A DNA stretch of 64,000 bases from Nitrobacteraceae bacterium AZCC 2146 (lineage in GTDB: Bacteria > Pseudomonadota > Alphaproteobacteria > Rhizobiales > Xanthobacteraceae), in assembly GCA_036924855.1 (NCBI GenBank), contig JBAGRP010000001.1, forward strand, positions 3,658,001 to 3,722,000, written 5' to 3'. The translations under genes were made by a program, and so were the position numbers. Below are positions 44,544-53,804 of this stretch, piece after piece. Every line of letters starts with the position of its first letter. Within the stretch, counting starts at the first letter, position 1. The notes beneath the pieces are model-generated. The model ran no database searches, was not told the origin of the DNA, and was given only the letters and a program-made list of their open reading frames with translations.

Positions 44544-47273
44544 ATGAAAAATCGTCTGTGGGGCCAGAAGGCCGGCGGCGTGCGCGCGACAAGCGAGATT
44601 CAGGCGGCGATACGGCGCGGTTCGGTGCGTTGGCTGATCGTGGTCGGCGTGCTGCTGGTCACGGCGATTGCGGTGGGCACCGCCATGACGGTGAACAATT
44701 TCCGCCAGCGCGCCCTCGACAACTCAAAGCGCGAGCTGGAAAACACCGTGCTGCTGCTGACGCGGCATTTCGACCAGCAGTTCCAGGATCTGCAGCGGAT
44801 CCAGAAGAGCCTGACCGCCGATCTGCTCGCCAACGGCGTGGTCTCACCGGGCAGCTTCGCCACCAACATGGCGAGTTACGAATCCCATGTGATGCTGAAA
44901 TCGAAGATCGACGATGACTTCGCCGGCGACCTCACCGTGCTCGACGCCGAGGGCAATCTGATCAACTGGTCGGGTTCGTGGCCGCCGCCGGACCTCAAGT
45001 TCGCCAACCGCGAATATTTTCAGGCGATGAAATCGCAGCTGTTGAACCCCGACGATGAAGTCGTGCAGCCGGTGTTCAGCCGCATCACCGGCCGCTGGAA
45101 AACGCTGTTCGCGCGCCGGATCAGCGGACAGAAGGGAGAGTTTCTCGGCGTCGTGACCCGCGGCATCGAGCCCGCTCATCTCGAAAAATTCTTTGCCTCC
45201 GTCATGCTCGGCGACAACGCCGCAATCTCCATGTTCCACCGCGACGGCACGCTGCTGGCGCGCTATCCGAACGCCGGCGCCCTGATCGGCAGCAATATGA
45301 GTACCGGCGCGCTGATGCAGCACCTGCGCTTCAGCGACGAACCCGTGACGCTGCGCACCGTCAGTCCCGTCGATGGCCTCGACCGGGTCGGCTCGATCCG
45401 GCTGCTGCGCGATTTTCCGCTCGCATTGGTGGCCACCACGACCGTCGACGGCGTGCTGGCCGACTGGCGCACCCAGACCAAGTTCCTGGTCGCGACCGCC
45501 AGCACCTCCGCACTGATTGTCGCCGGCCTGCTGTTCCTGATCATCCGCCACATCCGGCGGCAGAGCCACGCCGCGCAGGTGCAGCTGACGCTGGAGAAGA
45601 ACCGGCTCGACACCGCCATCGACAACATGACCCAGGGCCTGTTGCTGTTCGATGCGCAGGCGCGCGTAGTGATCTGCAATCAGCGCTACATCGACATGTA
45701 CGGTCTGTCTCGCGAGGTCATCAAGCCTGGCCGGCCGTTCCGCGAGGTGATCGCGCATCGCAAGGCGACCGGCTCCTTTGCCGGCAATATCGACGCCTAC
45801 GTCGGCGACGTGATGCGCGACGTCGGGCGGCCGAGTGTGACAACCATGCAGACCGCCGACGGCCGCTCGATCCAGATCTCGTCGCGGCCGGTGGCCGATG
45901 GCGGCTGGGTGGCGACCCACGAGGACATCACCGAACGCCGCCGCACCGAGGAGAAGATCGCTCATCTGGCGCACTACGACGCGCTGACCGACCTGCCGAA
46001 CCGCACCCAGTTCCGCAGCGAACTGGACCGCGAGCTGAAGCGCGTCGAGAGAGGCGCGCAATGTGCGGTGCTCTATATCGACATCGATGAATTCAAGGGC
46101 ATCAACGATTCGCTGGGCCATCCGGTCGGCGACGAACTGCTGAAGGCGATCGCGATCCGGCTGCGCGGCTGTGTCCGCGGCTCCGATATCGTGGCGCGGC
46201 TCGGCGGCGACGAATTCGCCATCGTGCAGACCGGCGTCGAGACCCACAGCGACATTACCGACCTCGTCACCCGCATCTATGGGGCGATCCGCGAACCGTT
46301 CGAATGCCTGGGACATCGCCTGCTCACCGACGCCAGCATCGGCATCGCGCTGGCGCCGCGCGACGGCATCGATCTCGATTCGCTCCTGAAGAACGCCGAT
46401 CTGGCAATGTACGGCGCCAAGGAAGACGGCCGCCGCACCCACCGCTTCTTCGAGCCGCAGATGGACGCCAAGGTCAAGGCGCGGCGCACGCTGGAACTGG
46501 ATTTGCGCCAGGCCATCGCCGAGCGCGGCTTCGTCAAGGGCGGGTTCGAGGTCTACTACCAGCCGCTGGTCAATCTGCGCGACGATGTCGTCACCGGCTG
46601 CGAAGCGCTGCTGCGCTGGCGCCATCCCGAGCGCGGGATGATTTCGCCCGCTGAATTCATTCCGGTCGCCGAAGAGATCGGCGTCATCAGCCAGCTCGGC
46701 GAATGGGTGCTGGCAACGGCCTGCACGGAAGCGGCAAGCTGGCCCGACGATATCAAGATCGCGGTCAACGTGTCGCCGATCCAGTTCCGATGCTCGTCTT
46801 TAGCGCTCTGCGTTACCGCAGCGCTCGCCGCTTCAAACCTGCCGGCGCAGCGGCTGGAGCTGGAGATTACCGAAGCCGTGCTGATCCGCGACGACGAGAT
46901 CGCGCTCGCCATTTTGCACCGGCTGCGCGCGCTCGGCGTGCGGATCGCGCTGGACGATTTCGGCACCGGCTATTCGTCCCTGAGCTATCTGCAGCGCTTC
47001 CCGTTCGACAAGATCAAGATCGATCGCTGCTTCGTCACCGATATCGCCGAGCCGCAGGGCTCGTCCTCGATCGTGCAGGCGGTGGTCAACATCGCCGCCT
47101 CGCGCAACATGACGACGACAGCGGAAGGCGTCGAGACCGAGCAGCAAAAGGAACTGCTGCGCGCGCTGGGCTGCACCGAAATGCAGGGCTACCTGTTCAG
47201 CCCCGCACGACCCGCGGCAGAAGTACGGCAGTTGATATCCGCGCATCAGGTAAAGGTCGTGGCCGCGGCGTGA
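44544..47273 (+). CDS. Cache-PAS-GGDEF-EAL cyclic-di-GMP enzyme
   Basis: A 909-residue membrane protein. Order: TM helix (~30-50), Cache-like sensor, second TM (~315-335), PAS (~350-465, MTQGLLLFDAQARVVICNQR), GGDEF (RLGGDEFAIV near 551-560, with an RGSD I-site), EAL (CEALLRWRHP near 685). The EAL domain keeps NVSPIQFR, ITEAVL, DDFGTGYSSLSYL, KIKID and EGVETEQQ, so phosphodiesterase activity is expected; the GGDEF half also looks intact. Which direction dominates cannot be read from sequence. AAGGGG lies before ATG 44544. Confidence 0.93.
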   Translation: MKNRLWGQKAGGVRATSEIQAAIRRGSVRWLIVVGVLLVTAIAVGTAMTVNNFRQRALDNSKRELENTVLLLTRHFDQQFQDLQRIQKSLTADLLANGVVSPGSFATNMASYESHVMLKSKIDDDFAGDLTVLDAEGNLINWSGSWPPPDLKFANREYFQAMKSQLLNPDDEVVQPVFSRITGRWKTLFARRISGQKGEFLGVVTRGIEPAHLEKFFASVMLGDNAAISMFHRDGTLLARYPNAGALIGSNMSTGALMQHLRFSDEPVTLRTVSPVDGLDRVGSIRLLRDFPLALVATTTVDGVLADWRTQTKFLVATASTSALIVAGLLFLIIRHIRRQSHAAQVQLTLEKNRLDTAIDNMTQGLLLFDAQARVVICNQRYIDMYGLSREVIKPGRPFREVIAHRKATGSFAGNIDAYVGDVMRDVGRPSVTTMQTADGRSIQISSRPVADGGWVATHEDITERRRTEEKIAHLAHYDALTDLPNRTQFRSELDRELKRVERGAQCAVLYIDIDEFKGINDSLGHPVGDELLKAIAIRLRGCVRGSDIVARLGGDEFAIVQTGVETHSDITDLVTRIYGAIREPFECLGHRLLTDASIGIALAPRDGIDLDSLLKNADLAMYGAKEDGRRTHRFFEPQMDAKVKARRTLELDLRQAIAERGFVKGGFEVYYQPLVNLRDDVVTGCEALLRWRHPERGMISPAEFIPVAEEIGVISQLGEWVLATACTEAASWPDDIKIAVNVSPIQFRCSSLALCVTAALAASNLPAQRLELEITEAVLIRDDEIALAILHRLRALGVRIALDDFGTGYSSLSYLQRFPFDKIKIDRCFVTDIAEPQGSSSIVQAVVNIAASRNMTTTAEGVETEQQKELLRALGCTEMQGYLFSPARPAAEVRQLISAHQVKVVAAA

Positions 47274-47312
47274 GAGCGGTCCCTCCCCGCCAGGAGGAAG
47301 GGACAAGCAAAC

Positions 47313-47702
47313 TCACTTCGGGGCGTATTGCATCTCGCCGTTGCCGAACGACCAGTTCTCCGGCGAGACATCGACCAGATTGATGACCACATCCTGCTTG
47401 CGCACGCCGGCCTTGGCGTGGAGGTCGTCGGCGATCTTGCGATAGAACGCCTTCTTCACCTCGGTGGATCGGCCAGCGTTCCAGGTAACCTGGATGAAGA
47501 TGATGCCGGCGCTGTAGTCGATGCCGAGATAACCTTCCCGTGGATACACCAGTTCGTCGGCCGCGTGGCCGGTGATGACTTGGAATTTGTCATGCGGCGG
47601 CACCTTGGCGACGGCGATCATCGCGTCATAGACGACGTCGCTGATGGTCTGCTTGAGGTGTGGCGAAGCGGCGTTGCCGAGATCTATCCTGACGAATGGC
47701 AT
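47313..47702 (-). CDS. Tautomerase family protein
   Basis: A 129-residue member of the 4-oxalocrotonate tautomerase/MIF superfamily. Pro-2 (MPFVRIDL) is the catalytic base after Met removal. KQTISDVVYDAMIAVAKVPP and IFIQVTWNAGRSTEVKKAFY are the two beta-alpha-beta units. A near-perfect AAGGAGG lies 6 bases before ATG 47702. It is a small cytosolic enzyme with unknown substrate. Confidence 0.88.
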   Translation of the reverse strand: MPFVRIDLGNAASPHLKQTISDVVYDAMIAVAKVPPHDKFQVITGHAADELVYPREGYLGIDYSAGIIFIQVTWNAGRSTEVKKAFYRKIADDLHAKAGVRKQDVVINLVDVSPENWSFGNGEMQYAPK

Positions 47703-47765
47703 GGGAAACCTCCTTGTGGCAGCTCGATGTGGGGACGGACTGCCGGCTGCGAAAGAGGCGCACGC

Positions 47766-48806
47766 TCATTCCACCAGCGTAAACTGCATCAGCAGGGTTC
47801 GCTGCAGCATGGAGAAATTATCGTCGGAAATCAGCGTCAGTACGGTGTCGCCCTCGGGAGTGACGTGGGCGTCGATGCCTTCGAAATTATCGATCTCGTA
47901 GCCGAGGTCGGCCTCGAAGATCGTGGGGCCATCAACGGTAGCGCCGGGCACGATCGTGCCAAGCGCGATACGCCGGATGCGGACGCCGGCGCCGCCGAGC
48001 AGCGAGAACTTTCGCTCCAGTATCAGAAGAGCGCCGGAGGGCAGCTGTACGGCATCGCTGATGTCATAGTCGCCGGTGCGGCGCACGGAGAATTGCGCAG
48101 GCGCCTTGCCGCCGATCAGCCAGGCGATGATGTTGCCGTTGGCATCGAGGCCGCGTTCGGAAATTGCGACCAGCGTGCCAGCCAGCGGAAATCCCTTGCG
48201 CATCACCACCAGCGCCTCCAGCCCGCCGTTGAAAGGCAGCCTTCGCATCCCCGGCGGCGCCGGGACGACCTGGCCCCTGGCGCGGACGCCATCGCGGCCG
48301 AAATCGAATTTCAGGATCTGATGTACGCGCTCGATGCCGATGTAGACCAGTGGCCCATCGACTGCGATCGACTCGGTATCGTACCAGCCGCGCGCGGCGA
48401 TCGGCTTGCCGTCGGCGCCGAGCATCGGCGCGGCTTCGACATCGGTGAGACCGACCATCGCATTGCCGCTGTAGACAATCTTGCCGGTGAACCAGTTGCC
48501 CTTGTCGCTGATGGCGATGAAGCCCTCGCCTTTGGCATCGAGCCGCAGGCCGGAGAGGCCGCCGAAGTCGCGATATTTCGAGGTGAGCACCAGCCCGCTG
48601 CGGTATTGCAGCGAGCCGAAGCGCAGATGGGTGCGATCGCGGGTATCGAAGGAGGGAATCGACCGGGCTTCGATCTCGATGGAGACCGGCGCTCTGGCGG
48701 ATGGTGGTGCCGGCACCGGCACCGTCTGCGCGCGGGCGATGGCGGGGTATGCGGCGCTTGCAGCGGCGGCGATGAGAAAGCGGCGGCGGGAGAGATCGGC
48801 GGGCAT
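47766..48806 (-). CDS. Esterase-like activity of phytase family protein (Tat-exported)
   Basis: The N-terminus LSRRRFLIAAAASAAYPAIA is a twin-arginine signal peptide. The mature ~320 residues form the predicted beta-propeller of phytase-like esterases: LSGLRLDAKGEGFIAISDKG, then LEALVVMRKGFPLAGTLVAI, then DISDAVQLPSGALLILERKF, then YEIDNFEGIDAH. Export via Tat suggests a folded, possibly metal-binding periplasmic enzyme. Substrate unknown. It lies 63 bases upstream of the tautomerase gene on the same strand. Confidence 0.87.
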   Translation of the reverse strand: MPADLSRRRFLIAAAASAAYPAIARAQTVPVPAPPSARAPVSIEIEARSIPSFDTRDRTHLRFGSLQYRSGLVLTSKYRDFGGLSGLRLDAKGEGFIAISDKGNWFTGKIVYSGNAMVGLTDVEAAPMLGADGKPIAARGWYDTESIAVDGPLVYIGIERVHQILKFDFGRDGVRARGQVVPAPPGMRRLPFNGGLEALVVMRKGFPLAGTLVAISERGLDANGNIIAWLIGGKAPAQFSVRRTGDYDISDAVQLPSGALLILERKFSLLGGAGVRIRRIALGTIVPGATVDGPTIFEADLGYEIDNFEGIDAHVTPEGDTVLTLISDDNFSMLQRTLLMQFTLVE

Positions 48807-48841
48807 TTTAACTTAGAGCCTTCTCGGTCAACTCCGCCTTT

Positions 48842-49000
48842 GTCATTCCGGGGTTTGCTTCCGTCGGCGAAGCCGGCTGGAGCGAAGACCTCCGCCACTC
48901 CAATTGGAGTGGCGGGGAATCCCGAGGTGCTTGAACATCTCGGGATTCCGGGTTCGCTTGTCCCGCACATAGATGCGCGGGACAAGCGCCCCGGAATGAC
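48842..49000. repeat. Dispersed palindromic repeat, family A
   Basis: GTCATTCCGGG on the left is matched by CCCCGGAATGAC on the right; inside are GCCACTCC/GGAGTGGC and CTTGTCCCGC/GCGGGACAAG pairs. Related to 19038-19165. It separates cobT from the phytase-like gene. Confidence 0.75.
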
Positions 49001-49015
49001 AGTTTCATTGTCTTG

Positions 49016-50911
49016 CTAATGCAATCTCCGCCGGCGGCCATGGGTCGGGGCAATGCCCGACGTCTCGCTGAACAGCTCGGCGAGCTTTTCGGTGATGGCG
49101 CCGCCGAGTTCTTCGGCATCGACGATCGTCACGGCGCGGCGATAGTAGCGCGTGACGTCGTGGCCGATGCCGATCGCGATCAGCTCGACCGGCGAGCGGG
49201 TCTCGATCTCTTCGATGATGTGGCGCAGGTGCCGTTCCAGATAGTTGCCGGGATTGACCGACAAGGTGGAGTCGTCGACCGGCGCGCCGTCGGAGATCAT
49301 CATCAGGATCTTGCGCTGTTCGGAGCGGCCGAGCAGCCGCTTGTGCGCCCAGTCCAGCGCCTCGCCGTCGATGTTCTCCTTCAGCAGGCCTTCGCGCATC
49401 ATCAGGCCGAGATTTTTCCGTGCACGGCGCCATGGGGCGTCGGCGGACTTGTAGATGATGTGGCGGAGATCATTGAGGCGGCCGGGATTGGCCGGCTTGC
49501 CGGCGGCGAGCCACGCCTCGCGCGATTGCCCGCCCTTCCAGGCACGCGTGGTGAAGCCGAGAATTTCCACCTTGACGCCGCAGCGCTCCAGCGTCCGCGC
49601 CAGGATGTCCGCACATGTCGCCGCCACCGTGATCGGGCGGCCGCGCATCGAACCGGAATTGTCGAGCAGCAGCGTGACCACCGTGTCGCGGAAGGTGGCT
49701 TCCTTCTCATGCATGAAGGACAGCGGATGATGCGGATCGGTGACGACGCGCGACAGCCGCGCGGGATCGAGGATGCCCTCCTCGAGATCGAACTCCCAGG
49801 CGCGGTTCTGCTGCGCCATCAGGCGGCGCTGCAGCCGGTTGGCCAGGCGCGCGACGATCCCTTGCAGATGCGCGAGCTGCTTGTCGAGATAGGAGCGCAG
49901 CCGTTCGAGTTCGTCGTGGTCGCACAGATCCTCGGCGGCGACGACCTCGTCGAATTTCGGCGCGAAGGCGTGATATTCCGGTCCGCGCGGTTCGTTGGCG
50001 CCGCGCGAATTCGGCCGCGTCGCCTCGCCCGGCGTCTCGTCGTCGCCCATCTCGCCGTCGTCGAACGTGTCGGACGTCGAGGCCTGTGCGCTTTCCATGG
50101 AGCTGTCGGACATCTCATCCGACGTCTGCTGCGCCTGGTCGGCGCTCATTTCCTGCGCGGCGTCGCTTTCCGGCGAGCCTTCGGCGCCGGCCTGATCGTT
50201 CTCGCCCTGGCGCTCGTCGTCCTGGCTGTCGTCGTCTTCGGATTCGGCGTTGCGGTCGTCGCCGAGCTCCAGCGCCGACAACAGATCATGCACGGCGTCG
50301 CCGAACTTGGCCTGGTTTTCGGTGAGCTGATCGAGCTGGTCGAGACGATGGCCGATCTTGTCCTCGAGAATCGGCCGCCAGAGATCAACCATCTTGCGCG
50401 CAGCCGCCGGTGGCGCAAGGCCGGTGAGGCGCTCGCGCACCAGCATCGCCAGCGCGTCGGACAATGGCGCGTCGGCGCGGTCGGTGATCTCGTCGAACTT
50501 GCCGCGATGAAAATGATCGTCGAGCATCGCGGTGAGATTCTTGGCGACGCCGGCCATGCGGCGTGAGCCTATCGCCTCGACGCGGGCCTGCTCGACGGCT
50601 TCGAACACGCCTCTAGCCTGCGGATTGCCCGGCATCAGCTTGCGATGAACCTTGGGATCGTGACAGGCGATCTTCAGCGCGATGGAATCGGCGTGGCCGC
50701 GGACAATGGCGGCGTCGCGCTTGCTCATCTTGCGCGCCGGCTCCGGCAGCCGCGCCTTGCCGGGAGAAAGACCGGGGCGCTCAGCAGCGAAGGTGACTTC
50801 GAGTTCGGGCGACTTGGCAATGGCGCGCAGGCACGACGTCACCGCGCGCTTGAACGGCTCGGTCGGCGCTTCCTTCGACCCGGTGCGGAACTTGGTATTG
50901 GATGTGCTCAT
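49016..50911 (-). CDS. cobT: Cobaltochelatase subunit CobT
   Basis: With CobS and CobN, CobT inserts Co(II) into hydrogenobyrinic acid a,c-diamide in aerobic cobalamin synthesis. The 631-residue protein has an N-terminal helical part ([20 protein letters not shown]), a long Asp/Glu/Ser-rich linker (~215-300) and a C-terminal VWA domain with MIDAS DNSGS near residue 413. A downstream [18 protein letters not shown] completes that domain. ATG 50911 overlaps the stop of the small ORF upstream (ATGA), suggesting coupled translation. No cobN lies in the window. Confidence 0.95.
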   Translation of the reverse strand: MSTSNTKFRTGSKEAPTEPFKRAVTSCLRAIAKSPELEVTFAAERPGLSPGKARLPEPARKMSKRDAAIVRGHADSIALKIACHDPKVHRKLMPGNPQARGVFEAVEQARVEAIGSRRMAGVAKNLTAMLDDHFHRGKFDEITDRADAPLSDALAMLVRERLTGLAPPAAARKMVDLWRPILEDKIGHRLDQLDQLTENQAKFGDAVHDLLSALELGDDRNAESEDDDSQDDERQGENDQAGAEGSPESDAAQEMSADQAQQTSDEMSDSSMESAQASTSDTFDDGEMGDDETPGEATRPNSRGANEPRGPEYHAFAPKFDEVVAAEDLCDHDELERLRSYLDKQLAHLQGIVARLANRLQRRLMAQQNRAWEFDLEEGILDPARLSRVVTDPHHPLSFMHEKEATFRDTVVTLLLDNSGSMRGRPITVAATCADILARTLERCGVKVEILGFTTRAWKGGQSREAWLAAGKPANPGRLNDLRHIIYKSADAPWRRARKNLGLMMREGLLKENIDGEALDWAHKRLLGRSEQRKILMMISDGAPVDDSTLSVNPGNYLERHLRHIIEEIETRSPVELIAIGIGHDVTRYYRRAVTIVDAEELGGAITEKLAELFSETSGIAPTHGRRRRLH

Positions 50912-51090
50912 AGCAATCTCGTAAACCAATGGCGAGTGATGCCGCCGACGATCTGATCGCCCTCGCGCAGGGAGATGGCGAAGCGTTTGTATTTTTGCTT
51001 CCCCATCTTCTCGTTGTTGTATCGGATGAGTCCGCCGAGCACCGCCTTCTTCGTCTTTCCGACTGTGCGCTCGACGGAAATCGACGGCAT
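50908..51090 (-). pseudogene. Truncated GNAT acetyltransferase N-terminus
   Basis: A 60-residue frame: [20 protein letters not shown], then [20 protein letters not shown]. This resembles the first beta strand-helix-strand of GNAT acetyltransferases (usually ~140-150 residues), and the acetyl-CoA-binding R/Q-x-x-G-x-G/A loop is missing. It begins 4 bases after cobS stops, and its TGA overlaps the cobT ATG. A deletion therefore seems to have fused the start of a GNAT gene to cobT, keeping it as a short translated spacer. Confidence 0.6.
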
Positions 51091-51093
51091 GGG

Positions 51094-52089
51094 CTAGCTC
51101 AGCGCCACATTCACCGAACTCTCCGGCAGTTCGGCGTTGAAGCAGCGCTGGTAGAACTCCGCCACCAGTGGCCGTTCCAGTTCGTCGCACTTGTTGAGGA
51201 AGGTGACGCGGAACGCGAAGCCGATATCGCTGAAGATATCAGCGTTCTCGGCCCAGGTGATCACGGTGCGCGGGCTCATCACCGTCGACAGATCGCCGTT
51301 GGCGAAGGCGTTGCGGGTGAGATCGGCGAGACGGACCATCTTGTTGACGGTGTCGCGACCTTCATTGGTGTGGTAGTGCCGGGCTTTCGCCAGCACGATC
51401 TCGACTTCCTCGTCATGCGCCAGATAGTTCAGCGTGGTGACGATCGACCAGCGGTCCATCTGGCCCTGGTTGATCTGCTGGGTGCCGTGATAGAGGCCCG
51501 AAGTGTCGCCAAGACCGATGGTGTTGGCGGTCGAGAACAGCCGGAACGCCGGATGCGGCTTGATCACCTTGTTCTGGTCCAGGAGCGTGAGGCGGCCGGA
51601 GACTTCCAGCACGCGCTGGATCACGAACATCACGTCCGGACGGCCGGCGTCATATTCGTCGAACACCAGCGCGATGTTGTGCTGCAGCGCCCAGGGCAGA
51701 ATGCCGTCGCGGAATTCCGTGACCTGCTTGCCGTCGCGCACCACGATCGAATCCTTGCCGACCAGATCGATGCGGCTGATGTGGCTGTCGAGATTGACGC
51801 GCACGCACGGCCAGTTCAGCCGGGCGGCGACCTGCTCGATATGAGTCGATTTGCCGGTGCCGTGAAAGCCGGTGACCATGACGCGGCGGTTGCGCGAGAA
51901 GCCGGCGAGAATGGCAAGCGTGGTGTTGCGATCAAAGCGATAGTCGGAATCCACATCCGGCACGTGCGGATCGCCTTCCGAATAAGCGGGGACTTCGAGG
52001 TCGCTGTCGATGCCGAATACCTGCCGAACCGACACTTTCATGTCGGGCATGCCGGTGGGTTCGTGCGCTTTGGTCATGGCGGCGGTCAT
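51094..52089 (-). CDS. cobS: Cobaltochelatase subunit CobS
   Basis: The AAA+ ATPase of the cobalt chelatase. Walker A is GFHGTGKST (residues 74-82), Walker B is [10 protein letters not shown], and the sensor region reads [17 protein letters not shown] 52089 is preceded by GGAGG at ideal spacing; a TTG just before it is in frame. Length (331 residues) is typical. It is first in a cobS - GNAT remnant - cobT transcript. Confidence 0.96.
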   Translation of the reverse strand: MTAAMTKAHEPTGMPDMKVSVRQVFGIDSDLEVPAYSEGDPHVPDVDSDYRFDRNTTLAILAGFSRNRRVMVTGFHGTGKSTHIEQVAARLNWPCVRVNLDSHISRIDLVGKDSIVVRDGKQVTEFRDGILPWALQHNIALVFDEYDAGRPDVMFVIQRVLEVSGRLTLLDQNKVIKPHPAFRLFSTANTIGLGDTSGLYHGTQQINQGQMDRWSIVTTLNYLAHDEEVEIVLAKARHYHTNEGRDTVNKMVRLADLTRNAFANGDLSTVMSPRTVITWAENADIFSDIGFAFRVTFLNKCDELERPLVAEFYQRCFNAELPESSVNVALS

Positions 52090-52390
52090 CAATCCTCCGT
52101 GGTCCCGGATATCCCGAAACCAGTCTAGAAATGGCTGCGGATGGGGTGCTGCGACGAACGTAGCAGAGAGAAGCGGCCGGACAAAGCCCGCGGCTCAATC
52201 AAAGTTCCGCTGCAACTTCATCTAGATAGGTTCTTGTTGTTGTTTTTGGAAGCCTGCCCTGCGAATCAGGCGAGGCTGGAAGCCAATGAATTCACGGGGC
52301 CCTGCGGGGATCAAAGCCGCCTGCTTGCGGTTTCACCTCTATATTGTCGGGACAGACGGATATGGCGCGGGGCGCCGGATCGGACATTTT

Positions 52391-53056
52391 GTGGCTTCCT
52401 GGATTGAATCGCTGACGCATTTCGTCGCCGCGCACGCCTGGCTCGGCTATCTCGTGCTGTTTCTCGCCGCACTGCTGGAAGCGGTGCCGGTGGTGGGTTC
52501 GGTGATCCCCGGCTCGACCATCATCCTGGCGCTGAGCGCGCTGGTACCCTCCGGCGATCTCGACCTGATCTGGGTGCTGGTGTCGGCCGCGGCCGGCGCG
52601 GTGCTTGGCGACGGCACCGCGTTCTGGGTCGGGCATGTACAGCAGCGCCGGATTCTCGAGACCTGGCCGATGTCGAATTACCCCGGCGTGATCGCGCAGA
52701 GCGAGGCATTCTTCCACCGCTTCGGCACGCTGGCGGTGTTCTTCGGCCGCTTCGTGCCGCCTATCCGCGCCTTCGTGCCAGTCACCGCCGGTGCGCTCGA
52801 CATGGCACCGGTGAAATTCTACGCGGTGAACATTCTCGCGGTGGTTCTGTGGGCGCCGGCACATGTGCTGCCGGGCGTACTGGCGGTGTCGGCCCTGCAT
52901 CAATATAGCGGGATGCCGCACCATACCGGCTACGGCAAGCAGATCTGGATTCCCGCTGTCATCATCGTCGCCACCCTCGCCGGCCTTGCGACCTGGTGGT
53001 GGCATCGCCGCAAGCGCGGCATGGCAGCCGCGGAGCCGGTTCGCAAAGGCGCGTAG
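52391..53056 (+). CDS. DedA family membrane protein
   Basis: An inner-membrane protein of the DedA/VTT type, a family implicated in polyprenyl-phosphate or lipid flipping. Helices include WLGYLVLFLAALLEAVPVVG and LIWVLVSAAAGAVLGD. The conserved re-entrant motif is FGRFVPPIRAFVPVTAGALDM. An Arg/Lys-rich tail closes the protein. GTG 52391 is chosen because DedA proteins begin near WIESLTHFV; the frame is open to ATG 52286. Confidence 0.88.
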   Translation: MASWIESLTHFVAAHAWLGYLVLFLAALLEAVPVVGSVIPGSTIILALSALVPSGDLDLIWVLVSAAAGAVLGDGTAFWVGHVQQRRILETWPMSNYPGVIAQSEAFFHRFGTLAVFFGRFVPPIRAFVPVTAGALDMAPVKFYAVNILAVVLWAPAHVLPGVLAVSALHQYSGMPHHTGYGKQIWIPAVIIVATLAGLATWWWHRRKRGMAAAEPVRKGA

Positions 53057-53111
53057 CCTTGCGGCTTGGTTGAAAGCCCGATCCGTCCCTTCAATATCCT
53101 TGGAATGCATC

Positions 53112-53160
53112 TAAGATATATCTTATGGCTTGCTTTTTTTTCGCTATAAGATATATCTTA
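53112..53160 (+). promoter_or_regulatory. Double palindromic operator of the YqjI-like repressor gene
   Basis: The 14-base perfect palindrome TAAGATATATCTTA occurs twice, at 53112-53125 and 53147-53160, with centres 35 bases apart and a T-rich spacer between. The second copy is 32 bases before the PadR-family start. Spacing of about three helical turns fits two dimers on one DNA face, bracketing the likely promoter. This resembles autoregulation by E. coli YqjI. Confidence 0.85.
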
Positions 53161-53192
53161 GTCATATCGAAGATGACTTGAAAGGTATTATC

Positions 53193-53804
53193 ATGTTTGG
53201 TTTTGAACAACGGATGCGCGGCGGACACCGCGGGCGCCATGACCATTGCGACGATCGTCACGCCGGACCGCGCGGTGGGCGATTTGGCGGCGACCGCGGC
53301 CCCGGCGGCTGGGAATTCGACGGACCGGGCCACGGGCGCGGCGGACGTCGTCGCGTCTTCGACGGCGGCGAGTTGCGGCTGGTGCTGCTCAAGCTGATCG
53401 CCGACAAGCCCCGCCATGGCTACGACCTGATCCGCGCCATCGAGGAACGCACCGGCGGCGCCTATGCGCCGAGCCCCGGGATCGTCTACCCGACCCTGAC
53501 GCTGCTCAGCGAAATGGGCCTGATCGACGAGCAGGTCGCGGAGGGCGCGCGAAAACTGTTCGCCATCACGCCGGAGGGAACGACGCATCTCGACCAACGC
53601 GCCGCCGAAGTCGCGGCGATGTTTGCCCGGCTCGATGCGCTGGGCGCGCTGCGCGACCGCACCGATGCCGTCCCGATTCGCCGCGCGATGCACAATCTCA
53701 AAAGCGTCCTGATGCATCGCCTCGGCGAAGGCCTCGACAAGGAACGGTTGCTCGACGCCGTCGCACTGATCGACGAGGCCGCCCGCAAGATCGAGCGGCT
53801 CTGA
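53193..53804 (+). CDS. PadR family transcriptional repressor, YqjI-like
   Basis: The 203-residue protein has a His/Gly/Arg-rich N-terminal extension (GGHRGRHDHCDDRHAG) of the kind that binds metal in E. coli YqjI. The PadR winged helix follows: LRLVLLKLIADKPRHGYDLI, then IVYPTLTLLSEMGLIDEQ, then ARKLFAITPEG. The C-terminal helices are for dimerisation. The two palindromes just upstream are its probable sites. Its TGA overlaps the ATG of the ferric reductase gene. By analogy it should repress this pair until nickel or iron status changes. Confidence 0.9.
   Translation: MFGFEQRMRGGHRGRHDHCDDRHAGPRGGRFGGDRGPGGWEFDGPGHGRGGRRRVFDGGELRLVLLKLIADKPRHGYDLIRAIEERTGGAYAPSPGIVYPTLTLLSEMGLIDEQVAEGARKLFAITPEGTTHLDQRAAEVAAMFARLDALGALRDRTDAVPIRRAMHNLKSVLMHRLGEGLDKERLLDAVALIDEAARKIERL

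Noticed and set aside
44844..46625. Long minus-strand open frame opposite the GGDEF-EAL gene
   Set aside because: Antisense shadow; the sense frame carries all catalytic motifs.
47279..47304. Possible terminator after the GGDEF-EAL gene (GTCCCT ... AGGGAC)
   Set aside because: The stem is short and interrupted, and no T run follows.
49013..50566. Long plus-strand open frame opposite cobT
   Set aside because: Repetitive hydrophobic and Arg-rich translation typical of antisense of an acidic linker; cobT is well supported.
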